From assembly GCA_001566295.1 (NCBI GenBank), contig KQ964265.1, forward strand, positions 434,001-498,000: a stretch of DNA of 64,000 nucleotides. Reading direction: 5' to 3'. How positions within the stretch are numbered: position 1 is the stretch's first letter; each line of letters begins with the position of its first letter. This stretch comes from Microdochium bolleyi. Its lineage: Eukaryota; Ascomycota; Sordariomycetes; Xylariales; Microdochiaceae. A model generated the notes under the pieces. That model was not told where the DNA came from. It saw nothing but the letters and a program-made list of their open reading frames with translations, and ran no database searches. Both the position numbers and the translations under genes were made by a program. Below are positions 33,585 through 44,204 of the stretch, one piece after another.

Positions 33585-36429
33585 ATGGCAGACCCGAGGC
33601 TCACCCGGACAGAGCTCGAAAAGACACATCGTCTCGGCAAGTTCATCCAAGGTTCGTCTGCTCCGCCTCCGCATATGTCTTGGTTACCCACCGTTGCTCT
33701 CGTTGTGCAAGAGGAACAGGCCGCTGATCTTTGCACCAGCATGGGACCCGAGCCACCGAGGTGTGGACAAGGTCAATGAGAGAACGGTCGAAGATGGCTC
33801 GCTCCTGAAAATGATTGACATCCCTATGCCCCTCCGCGATGGAACCATCTTGCGAGGAAACATTGTTATCCCCAAAGCACGTGTTGGAGAGAAGTTGCCC
33901 GTCATCTTCAACTACAGTCTTTACGGCAAAGACGGAGGCACAGACATTGCTATCTTTCCCAAGGCCGCCGGGCTGGAGTCCTCTCGGATCACGAAGGAGT
34001 ATCTTTTCGAAGCAGCGGATGCTGGATGGTGGTGCCCCCAAGGGTACATCGTTGCAACCATCGATGCAAGAGGTTCATTCCAGTCTGACGGTGACAAGAG
34101 CTACTACTCTAGAGATGTTGGTCTCGATGGCAGGCGCCCCTCAGTTTCCATTTGGACTTTCCTGGCTCTAACCCTTGGGCTCCAGGATACGACGTCGTCG
34201 AGTGGCTGGCAGCTCAGGAGTGGTCCAACGGCAAAGTAGCCATGTACGGCGCCAGCGGGTATGCCATGGTCCAGTGGCTTGTTGCAGCGGAGAACCCGCC
34301 GTCTCTGAGCGTGAGTGCCCTGGCCTAGGAGTCATACTAGCTCGGCTCTTCTGTATCTTGGACCACTAACAAGGGTTGCACCCGCAGGCTATCATTCCCA
34401 TTGATGGAATGACGGATATCTACCGGGAAATGGCAATGAAAGGCGGTATTCCTGAGACCCAGTTCACTTACATGTCAGTTGTTACACCCACGTGAATTAA
34501 TTTGACACATGGGGAAGTGACCGAGGGCTGACAAGCACACTCCCAGTTATCCCCAATTCTACCACTGGGGACGAGGACAGGTAGAAGATACTACAGACGG
34601 CCAAAAGAACCACCCATACTTTGACGAATACTGGCAGAGCAAGATTCCAGCCCTCGCGAAGATCGAGTGCCCTACGTATATCCTCTGTAGCTGGGGCGAC
34701 CACGGTATCCACACCAGGGGCACGCTGAATGCCTACTATGGCATATCGAGCAAGGACAAATTCCTTGAGATCCATCAGTATCAGAAGTTGGTTGCCTTTA
34801 TCAATATTTTCTGAGGTCTACCCCATTGATTGCTGACATTGTCGTATTCTTCACAGGTGGGAATTCTCCATCATGGAAGAGTCGCTTGTCCGCCAAAAGG
34901 CATTCCTAGACACCTACCTTCTTGGCTGCAAGACAGAAGTCGAGTACTGGCCAAAGGTCAGATATGCGATGCGAGAGCGCTACTATGTTGGAGAGTGGCG
35001 CCAAGCTGAAAAGTTCCCGCCCCCGGCGACAAAGTACATATCCTTGTTCCCAACACCGGCGAAAGGATTGAGCCAAATTGCACAGCCGCTGCGCTCCTCC
35101 GTCTCATACGACGCGCGCCAAGGCGAGGTATCCTTCGACCTGCCCGTGCTTCAGTCTCTCGAGTTCGCTGGGCATGCCAAGCTCAAGCTCTGGGTTGAAG
35201 CCAAGGGCGCTGAGAACATGGATCTTTTCATCACCCTGAGAAAGACAGATCGGGACGGGCACGAGGTCGTCTTCCCCTGGTTGACGGTGGCGGACAACGG
35301 TCCCGTTGGCTTCGGCTGGTTGCGCGTTTCCCGAAGAGAGCTTGACAAAGCCCGGTCCAAACCATGGCAACCCTACCACTCGCACACCAGAGACTTGGAG
35401 CCCCTGAAGGATGGCGAAGTCGTACCGGTGGAAATTGAGATACAGCCCACCTCTTGTCGGTTTCGGTCCGGCGACACGTTGCACGTTGTCATATCTGGAC
35501 ACGACTACCGCCAAAACGAGTACCCCCCGTTTGCACCGATTGCGCGACATGCGGACACAGTCAATAAAGGCTCCCATGTGGTGCACTTTGGAGGGGACTA
35601 CGACAGCCATCTGTTGCTACCCGTGATTCCGCCGGTTCATGGATGTGCGATGCACAACCAGAAGCCGATCAAGATGTCTATCATTTCTCGTCGGATTCCG
35701 GGCTGGTCCGACGAGAAGTTTGTGTCTGAGTTCACCGGAGTACATGCACAGATGACCAAAGAGATCGCTTCTGCGGTCCCTCCCCTGCGCAACTACACCC
35801 AGACAGTAGCTTGTCCTGCCTTGCAGACCCGAAATCTGACCATGCAGGCAGACAAACCCTGGGATTGCATGGCCACTCTGGGATGGACCTCACTCAGTGC
35901 TTTGTGGGCTTCCTTCCAGCACCCTCAGTACAAAGCTTCCGCCGGAAAGCATGTCTTCACGGACGGGGAAGCTCTCGGCATCCTGAGCGAACCGTCTGTC
36001 GAGCTAATATTCGACCCCGTCGCATTCTCCAAGAGGCAGAATGGCGTCTTGATTTCATTCTTGCTCGCAAAGTCAAGCCAGTTCGAGTCTGGGTCTGAGA
36101 AGCTAGCAATTGACATTCAAGAAAGATCCGGTACAATTCAGAGAGTCTTTGCAGGCACAGGTCTCCTTCGATACATCTGCAACAGAAGTATCACGCCACC
36201 TGACCCGTCATACTTCTTTGACCGGACCCCGTTCAAGAGAACTGACTGGACGAGCATTGGCGCGATGGAACAGTTTTGGTTCCCTGATCTCGAGAAACTT
36301 GATGACGCCTTCGGCCAACCCGGTGTCAAGCAAAGTTTTGAGACCCTTCCGAGCTCTTTCGCGGCGGCTGAAAGCGTGTCACTTCTGGGCCGTGAAATCG
36401 TCGTGGTTGCAAAGGATCTCGATTTTTGA
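33585..36429 (+). CDS. CocE/X-Pro dipeptidyl-peptidase-like hydrolase fused to a C-terminal EthD-like domain
   Basis: Six exons: 33585-33651, 33740-34120, 34186-34310, 34388-34473, 34547-34786 and 34857-36429; 823 residues. Residues 1-330 form an alpha/beta hydrolase of the S15 / cocaine-esterase type: MPLRDGTILRGNIVIPK, ATIDARGSF, and the nucleophile elbow YGASGYA with Ser173. The candidate acid lies in SWGDHGIH. A jelly-roll C-terminal domain typical of this class follows (about 380-550; HVVISGHDYRQNEYPP). From about residue 575 a further 180-residue segment (MSIISRRIPGWSDEKFVSEF, HAQMTKEI) resembles the dimeric alpha-beta barrel EthD domain. Substrate unknown; esterase, amidase or lactonase activity is possible. 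The donor of intron 2 is uncertain: GTCTCG at 34121 or a GC donor at 34130, differing by three residues. Confidence 0.85.
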
Positions 36430-36579
36430 GAAAGTCCCTATATGTAGTTGCACAGATATGATCTGTCATGTGCTGAATACTGGAAACTTTTGACTCCCAC
36501 AAGGTAGAGCATTGAAGTCAAGTTGGGTTATCAGCCTTAACGGAAGCAATGTAGCACAATAGCCTTGCCTAACAATGAA

Positions 36580-39083
36580 TCATAACTCGCTTCCAAGCCA
36601 GTCAAACGAGTCCATGAGGTCGAAGTTGAAGTCAAGCCCCCTTGGAAACTCAAACTCAATCTGGCTCGCCATGGAGGGCATCTCGAGACCGCCGCTGCCA
36701 TTGAGAGTCTGGTCAAGCACCAGCTTGATGACCGTCTTGCAGTCGTTACACAACTCCGCGTTCGGCGCCGCGGGATCCACCCAGTCAAGAAACCCAACCA
36801 GCAGAGACAGCTTCTGTATTATGGACGATCGCGTGATCTGCGGGTCGTCGGGGTGGCGACCGCCGGGTAGTGTCGGCTTTTGCAGCTCTTTGCACAGAAT
36901 ACCCCCGGCTGGTGCGCCGTAGGCCATGAGCTGGAGCGGTCAAAGTGTCAGCTCATGAAATGATTGCGGTGCGAAATTGAGACATGGAGAAAGGGGGTCC
37001 GCGTACCATCCATTGGAAGTTTGTCTTCATGACGGCAAATCGCTCATAGTTGGTCCATAGCGCCAGAGTATTCGAGACCATTCGGAAGCTTGTGAGCAGC
37101 AGGTGGGCAGACGAGTCGTAGCCTCTTCTGAGCAGCAGACGATCCAGGAAGAAGCCATTCTGCAGCGCCTCCGTGCTGATCATCAGCTGTGTGAATATCC
37201 TCACTGTGGTTATCTCGGGGTTGCTGATGTCCTCGGGTCGGTACGGTATTGTAGCTGGGAATCCGGCTACCGTGGCTGCTTGTCGTTCAGCGATATCCCT
37301 GAAAAAACATCAGCTGCGAGACCAAGGAAGCTTGGAGATGGTAAACCCACAGCAGCGTGTCCACAGAGGCTTCGCGGTCACTTTTACTGCCAAGAGCAAT
37401 CGCGAGTATCTCGTCTCGGAATCCCTTGAGCATGCCCCGTGCTCTGCTGCAAGTGGCGCCATACAGGTTCCCCATTGTGTTCCACCCTCGTTCATCCAGA
37501 GTCGTTGCGGCAACGGACTCCAAGTGGCTTTGTGACCCAAAGAGGTGCTCGCTATCTAGGTCCAAGGGCAAAGGTGTCGTCGCAAATGCGTTGGACATGA
37601 GCGGTGGCCGACCCGTGAAGGAAGAGAAACTAAATTGCTCAGAAGGATCAGTTTGCTGAAGATGTAGCAGTCATGCCGTCATACGATTGAGAAAGAAATG
37701 GGCTCACGCACGTTTTGTCGGCGCCATGTATCGAAGAGTAGATCACTCTTTTCAGCTCGGAAGCCAGCGTGGGCACGTACGGTTGAGTGGGAGGCTCGGC
37801 GTGATAGCCCAAAAAGGTCAGGCACGCTATGGTCTGTGCATGGGACTTGGCTGTCCTCAAGCCTATACAGCACAGGTCTTAGTGCTAGGGTTGGTGGAAT
37901 ATCGAATGGTCGAATGTTTTGAAAGAAAAATGGGTTTTGCAAGCGGACTTACTGGCGTCTCCAGATGTCATGCTTTCAAGCGTGGTCCGACGATGATATA
38001 AATTCAAGACCATGAGGTTCCCAGCCGAGAATTCGTCGCATAACTCCAAACAGGCATTCGTGATCCCGCGCCAATTCTCGTCGTCTGCTGAAGGCGTCCT
38101 ACACTCTGTTCGGCGAGCCCTTCTCGTGAGGTCCCAGAACGTTAAAAGAAGACCTGACAAAGTTCGTCAGTATATCAAGAGTCCTTCTTGCTGAAGACCA
38201 GCGCTCTAGACTGTGGCTAAAATACCTATAGATTCCCACCGCAAGTTGGGGCCACTGAACTGGGCGATCCAGTCCTTCGCCTCGAGGCTGTCGTCGACCG
38301 GCTGTGCCGTGTTGAGACACACCGTGCGAGACATCTGTCTGAGGCAGTCTTCATCCCGGTCCTCGCCCAGATGAGCACCGAAGGCGTGTTGTTCGTATAG
38401 CTTCTGAAAGATGACCATGGCTATACGATAGATCCAGTCGTGCATGAGAAAGTATTCCTTGTTGATGATTGCGGCATTATCGAGGGTCGGCAAATGGCGG
38501 AGCACGGCAACGCCTCGGTCGATTGCAGCATCAGAGACTCTGGGCTCGGTCCTGCGATTTGCGACGTCGCTCTGGAGTCGAATGGTGCGTCCATCGACAG
38601 GAAGACTCTCGCGAGCCTCGTCGATGACGGTGGTGTAGCTCGCATAGCCGAGGTACCCCGAAGCCCTTGGATTGGCCCCCGAGCTGGAACCAGGAGTATC
38701 ACCTGGAGTTTGAGACCCGGCCGTACCCTCCACAGGCTTTTGAACCCTGCTTCGAAGTGTATGCGAAACAGGAGAAGGGTATCCTGGTGGTGACACAGAG
38801 GTCTGGGATTGTGCTGACTCGAATGGGGCGACTGAGTGGGCCGAGATGGTGTAGGTGCACTGGGACTCTCCCTTCTTGCGAATGCATCTCTGACAGACTG
38901 GCTGGCCATGATCGCAAGCTACCTGCTCACGGCGTCAGAAAAGCTCTCGGAGTGGTCAAGAGGACTAGCGGCAAGCTGACGAACCTTCCGTTGTCGGCAC
39001 GGATCGCAAGCCTGGAGCCGGCCATTGAGCCGGCGCAACTTGCGATGCTTGGCGCTCAGGGTGGCTTGGCTACCACCGTCCAT
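36580..39083 (-). CDS. Zn2Cys6 transcription factor with fungal-specific regulatory domain
   Basis: Seven exons, 38985-39083, 38226-38922, 37953-38153, 37708-37862, 37351-37655, 37007-37298 and 36580-36930; 699 residues in one frame. The binuclear zinc cluster has Cys26, 29, 36, 43, 46 and 55 with the spacing C-x2-C-x6-C-x6-C-x2-C-x8-C, interrupted by the first intron after Lys33. The middle part (about 150-550) is helical and matches the fungal-specific transcription factor domain (HDWIYRIAMVIFQKLYEQ, ACLELCDEFSAGNLMV). The C-terminus is acidic with aromatic residues, as in activation domains. It ends 150 bp from the end of the convergent hydrolase gene, so it may regulate that gene or its neighbours; this is inference from position only. 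Confidence 0.9.
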
Positions 39084-39845
39084 GTTCAGAGTTTGGACTG
39101 GCCCTTGGTGTAAATGTAGGGCATGCTGTCCATAAGTGCCACGGGAGGAGGGAGTCGAGAGCTCATCGAAGGTCGACGAAGATCCGGGGGGTCGGCCCCA
39201 AGACGGCTTCGGCCTCGGCTTTATTTCTCTAAATCGCCTAGCGTACTGACTTCCCCCGGATGTGGAGTGTCCCTCGGCTCGCCTCGTGGGCGATGGTCAA
39301 CTGACAAAAAACGTGAGGCCACTACTCGCATTGCAAACAAATACTTGTTTTTCCTTTGGACTCGGAATATGCTTTCCGTTCTTCGTGTTGTTCTGTGGCC
39401 CGTCTCTTGGTAGTCTGCAAACATTCAAGACAATGCCCATTCTTCTTAGGGTTTCCACTACTGTCAGCCTCAAGCCTAAACAATAGGATCAGTAAGCTGT
39501 CCCGGGCCACTCCGTTCAGCTGAACGCCACAACCCCAACCTATTGGAAACCGCTGTGGCCAGACCTCTATAGTCTCGACGCCTGCACGTAGTTGCGGGTG
39601 TCTTGCATGGCTCTAAGACTTGGTAAGATGGAAAGTGCGCCGGGTCCCCGGCAGCCGAAACAGCACAGCGCCTGTGAGACATGATGAAGATCGAGTTGGT
39701 GGAATGCTTTGATGTATATAAAGGCTCAAATCCACTGCGATTATTCACCTATTCACCGTCTTTCAACCACCACAGGATCTTCATCACCATCATACACTTG
39801 CTGCTGCTTTTTGCCCTCATACTTCACTACATCCACTTCACCATC
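39084..39845. other. Divergent intergenic region
   Basis: Promoters of the Zn2Cys6 regulator (minus) and the unknown gene at 39846 (plus). No coding signal seen. Confidence 0.5.
39715..39722 (+). promoter_or_regulatory. TATA box (TATATAAA) upstream of the unknown 441-residue protein
   Basis: A consensus TATATAAA lies 124 bp upstream of the start codon at 39846. TATA boxes of this quality are uncommon in the window and suggest strongly regulated transcription. Confidence 0.55.
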
Positions 39846-41439
39846 ATGTCTGCAGACGACATCAATCAGCTGTTCTGGCTGAGATACGCACAGGCCATCA
39901 AGGACAAATTGGACGGGAACTGGGGTGCCAACGAAGCCTTGTTCATTGCCAGCGAGGCCAGGCCAGCCCCTCCTGCGCCTGGCGGAGTGCCCGAGGCATA
40001 CACGAACAAGGGCATTTACGATGCTGCTAACAGCCTCTTGGCCGCGGACAGCCTGTTTTCCAAACATTCGGGCATGCAAGGTTATGCGCAGACACTTCCA
40101 TCGTGAGTTTTTGTTGAGCAACACTGATGTTGGTCAGGCGCTGACTGGACTTTAACAGCTACCTTAACTGGGCTGACCTCGTGAGTCTCCTGAATACATG
40201 ACATTCGAGCCACATGTTCATGTGCATGCACTGACCGATGATTAGGGCGGACGCTCCGATCCCGGCATGGATAGGCTTCTTGAGAACGCTCGTCGAGACG
40301 CAGAAAGGTACCAAGACCAGTACAATGCCGTTCAAGAGAAGGCGATTGCTCGGTTCCGGAAGGATCAGGAGTATGGCATGAGCTCGAGCCTCAATTTTGG
40401 GGAGTGGCTCGCCCAGGGCCGGGCACCTGACTATTCGGCAGCAAATCAGCAGTTACAGATGTCTGAGGGCATGATTACGAATCTGCAGAGCAACATGGAT
40501 GGGCCATCCGCTGGCAACGTCAACAATTCCCGTGGCCAGGTTGGCAGGGGGCTCGATGTCTCGAGGGAATCTCCGGGGTATGTCAAGAAAACTGCTTACT
40601 CGGGTATCGTCAATGCCGCTGGTGACTGTCTAAACTAACCAAGATGAGAGCATATAGTTTCACCATGCGCATTGCCTTGGCGGATAACACGACTGAAGTT
40701 CTCCGCGCGCAGGCAGAGAACGAGCGGATGCCCACGCCGGCTTACCGTCTCGTTCCGCTCTACACTGTCCCCAGCTATGAGCATTTTGCTCGGGATTACC
40801 AGAAGAATTCTGGCTCGCAGCCAAATGACGCCATAGAGTTCAGCATTAACATTGGTGACGACCCCTCGAAATTCAGCTTTGGCCAGACCAGTACCACGGC
40901 AGCGCGTGACGGGCCCGCTTGGTTGGGATTCCGCGCTCCCGGCGAGGACTCGGAGAGATTGACCATGTGCGACCTAGGTGGCGACGCCTCGGCCGTACGG
41001 GTGAAGATGCTGTTCGACAAGATACAGCTCATCGAGATCCGGCGCGGAAACTGGTGAGTGCAGGAAATTATGCAAATTCCATCTATAACATATCCTTGCT
41101 AACATTCGGCTCAAATCTAGGGACATTGACTTCAATCAGATCCGACTTCGGGGCGACGCGCCAGCCAACCTTAAGAACTTGGCCCGCCCCACGCGGATGG
41201 TTGTGGCCGCCCGCCTGGGATTCGAGATCAGCTTCGGCAGCGAGTCTGCCAGAAAGTTTGATTCCATGTTCCAGCCAGGCGGCAGTATGCGCGTTCTCGG
41301 TATCTCCACTGGCACTGAGAGTGACACCCACAAAGTCAACTGGGATAGTTCGTCGAAAACTCTCAGGGTTGTGCCCAAGGACGATGTCCCAACTACTACC
41401 GTGTTGGGTGTCGTGGCTCAGAAGGTTTCACCATCCTAG
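39846..41439 (+). CDS. Uncharacterised fungal protein, 441 residues
   Basis: I do not recognise the family. Five exons, 39846-40102, 40159-40180 (a 22-nt microexon), 40246-40577, 40658-41053 and 41121-41439, keep one frame; all have GT donors and AG acceptors. No signal peptide and no membrane span, so it is probably cytosolic. Residues 1-210 are helical with an Ala/Pro-rich patch, a coiled-coil-like stretch (RRDAERYQDQYNAVQEKAI) and NFGEWLAQGRAPDY. The C-terminal half (about 215-441) is beta-rich, with alternating patterns such as IEFSINIGDDPSKFSFGQ and TRMVVAARLGFEISFG, possibly a two-part beta sandwich. The same C-terminal half recurs in damaged form at 42085-42535. The intron before exon 4 needs the acceptor ATATAG at 40657; an AAG 21 bases earlier would give a stop. 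Confidence 0.82.
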
Positions 41440-42084
41440 ATCCATGCGGGACACGCTTTAGAGCAACATCAGTGAATATCATCTAATGGAATGAATGTGA
41501 TGCCTCTTCGTCACCGAGCCTCTCGATGATGCCTTTCTCCATGAGTCCTCTAAGCAGAATAATCTACTCAAACATGTAAACAAAGACGGGCAAGCGGGGT
41601 AACTAGACTAGTTCCTCAGCCAGCCACGAATTGAGGAATGGGAGTTGAGAAGTGCATGGCAAGAACGCCACAGTGCCACAAGGCAAGATCTCCAGCTGAG
41701 TTCTTGGCACGACTTACGCATTGCAATCATGGAACATGGTGTAGGAGAGCATTCCCAGAGAGTAGAACTATAATGTGATCCTGACCTCTCGATGAGATCT
41801 GATTTTTCTTTCAATGAGCTATGAGTTTTGAGCACTTCATTTCATAGTAGCAGTGCCCGGAAGCCGGCTCCATGTTACATCACAAGGATCTTAAAACCTT
41901 GGACAAGGTTTGTTCCAGAATCCTGGCCGTAGATTCGGCGCGGTCCGTGGAGTCTAGACCAGCCACGAGATGCCTGGTATGAGCTAGCCAAGCTCAATAG
42001 CGCCGGCTCGAAAAACACTAGACCTTCCAGCATGGCTGGGAATACAAAGAGGTTATTCAAATCTTCAGACAAGCGAGGACTCAA
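41440..42084. other. Intergenic between the unknown gene and its broken paralogue
   Basis: No open frame resembles the N-terminal half of the 441-residue protein, so the paralogue's 5' part appears lost or beyond recognition. Nothing else seen. Confidence 0.5.
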
Positions 42085-42535
42085 ACCCACTCAGCTGCGT
42101 CGACATCGGCGTTAGCACAGACGGAACGGTCCCGCAGCTCAACTTTGGCCAGACCAAGTCTGGACAAAACTCGGGTTACAGTACTAAGTGGTCGTCGTTT
42201 GATGGGTCGCAGGACTCGGTTACGCTCAACGGTCGAGGCATCTCGTCCAACCCAAGTAGATGGCTGTGGCGACCAGACTCAGAAACCAGCTGAATTTCAG
42301 CGGCACAGCCATCAAGGAACTCGAAGTTAAGTTTAGGACGGCTCGTTCTGGTGCTGTGAGCATTTGCGGCACGCACTTTGTCGTTGCCGGGCCGGGAAAT
42401 GGAGATGCTGGATCGCACACTCACCAGACAAAGCGCGATGCCGCCTCCTGGACCCCGAAGGTCACGGCCGTGGGTGGTTCGCAGACAGTCTCCGTGCTGG
42501 TCCTCATCGGTGAAAAGCTCAAACCCCGAGCTTGA
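42085..42535 (+). pseudogene. Truncated, frameshifted paralogue of the 441-residue protein
   Basis: Two blocks resemble the C-terminal half of the gene at 39846-41439. Block 1 (about 42096-42245, reading DIGVSTDG, QLNFGQTKSG, DSVTLNGRG) matches the region with INIGDD, KFSFGQTSTT and DSERLTM. Block 2 (about 42260-42535, reading MAVATRLRNQLNFSG and ending LVLIGEKL) matches MVVAARLGFEISFG to GVVAQKV. The blocks are in different frames, and the first runs into a stop near 42298. The segment that joins them in the intact gene is missing, and no 5' half is present. No intron with good ends restores the frame. Interpreted as a decaying tandem duplicate; a short expressed remnant from the ATG at 42260 cannot be ruled out. 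Confidence 0.65.
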
Positions 42536-42962
42536 CGCTTTTGAGGAATACTGGTGCAGGCATTTGATTTATCTGCATACGATACTGAGCTGCTTGACTA
42601 GCTCAAAGTATCGTCCTGTAGTTGTAGAGCGACCCCTCCGCTGATCGTGATCGTGATCGTGGTTGAAGAAAGAATCAAATCGCGTCTTGTGATCATGAAG
42701 GGTCAAACTGCCCCGAGCTGTGACTCTGGCGTAAAAATCGCGCTCGTGCGACAGGCAATGAGGGGTTCTCGGTGACGGAGAGTGAAGTAGCCGGCGGTCC
42801 ACCAGGGGTTCCGCACTTGCGACCATGTGACGTCTAAAAGTGCGCTGAGGGATTAAGTTAAATTACTACAAATAGAGGCCTTTGCAACCACAACCTTTAT
42901 GGACTTCGATAACCACTTGCACATTCAGCAACACACCTGCTTGTCCTTATATTCTTGCCATC
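42536..42962. other. Intergenic / methyltransferase promoter
   Basis: Contains a short hexanucleotide repeat (see next entry) and an A/T-rich patch at 42850-42880 that may be the core promoter of the methyltransferase gene. Confidence 0.45.
42642..42659. repeat. Hexanucleotide repeat (TGATCG)3
   Basis: Three perfect tandem copies of tgatcg, which also contain GATC palindromes. Intergenic; no known role. Confidence 0.6.
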
Positions 42963-43923
42963 ATGACAACCTCTCGTGACGCCGTTGCCACGCTGTATGG
43001 CAAGATCGCGGAGTATGAGGACCTCCGTTTGGCCACACATCCGATGGAACGCGAGGTAACCTTGCGCACGATCCGCCACGGACTTTCTGGAGACGGCTCA
43101 GTCGCCAGCAAGCGGATCGCCGACATCGGAGGCGGGCCCGGGAAGCTCGCATTTGCGCTGGCCGATGAAGGGCACGAGGTCGACCTGATTGACCTAAGCC
43201 CTGATCTGATTCAACTTGCTCAGGACGAGCAGGACCGTCGGGCGACGGTTTCGGGTAAACAGCAACTGACGAGCATAGGTGTTGGCAACGCCCTGGACGA
43301 CAGCGGCTTAGACAAGGACTCCTACGACGCTGTTCTCCTCCTCGGGCCGCTGTACCATCTTCTCGACGAAGCTGAGCGTGTGCAGGCAGTCCAGAATGCC
43401 CTACAGCTCGCAAAGTCTCAAGGGGGTCTGGTGTTCTGTGCATTTGTCGGCATCGAGGCCCATCTAAGAGATTTGGTCTCGCGTGACCCTGCGAGGCTTT
43501 TGAAGGAGAAGGAGTTCTATGATGCCTATGTGAGTTCGCGTCGACGATCGATGCCGTTGCGGGGAACATGCAGGGCTGACTGCGTGCCATTGACTGATAT
43601 CATCCCGCACGCAGCTGGCAAGTGGCCGATACGAAAGGGTTAATGAGGCGGCCGGGACGACGGCACAGTCATTCCACACCAACAGCAGCCACGTGCGCCT
43701 CTTCTTCCAGCAGCACTTCTCCGGCACACTCGAGCTCATCGGATTGCGATCCACAGAGGGAATACTCGGTGGTGGTCTAGACAAGGCTCTGATCGATGCT
43801 GACCCTGCAGTTGTAAAGACCTGGGCCGACTTGATGTTTGAAAACTACTCGGAGCAGGAGAGACACCTAGGATGTGCGGATCATCTGCTTGCGGTCCTGC
43901 GGAGGAAGTGTGGGGTATCCTGA
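42963..43923 (+). CDS. Class I SAM-dependent methyltransferase
   Basis: Two exons, 42963-43529 and 43615-43923 (phase 0, donor GTGAGT, acceptor CAG), 291 residues. Motif I of class I methyltransferases is ADIGGGPG at about 53-60, followed by the acidic residue ending strand beta2 (VDLIDLSP) and motif IV-like YDAVLLLGPLYHLL. The last is typical of small-molecule methyltransferases related to UbiE/COQ5 and Methyltransf_11/25 families. The C-terminal part (FFQQHFSGTLELIGLRSTEG) contributes the substrate side. The substrate cannot be inferred. It ends 281 bp from the end of the convergent ABC transporter gene. Confidence 0.88.
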
Positions 43924-44204
43924 CTGATGAATAGATTCCATGGTTAACATCGTGATCGTCTTTGAGCTATGGTTCGACTTGATGACGGGCGGCACAATGG
44001 GCACTGCCTGCGTCCGGCTTACCTCTATGCTCACTTTAGGTACATATAAACAGCCCGCCACTATAAGGCTCTTAATGATTCTATTATTACAAATTATGCT
44101 TTGGAAAACTATAAAACCACTAGAAACAATCTTTCTCAAAAGGGCTGAACTCGGCAGTGTCGCCAGCTTGTTCATCGGTAACAAGCTCCTCGGCATGGGC
44201 CCCA
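43924..44204. other. Intergenic between convergent genes, A/T-rich
   Basis: A 281-bp spacer; positions 44030-44130 are clearly A/T-rich relative to the neighbouring genes. No coding signal. Confidence 0.45.
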
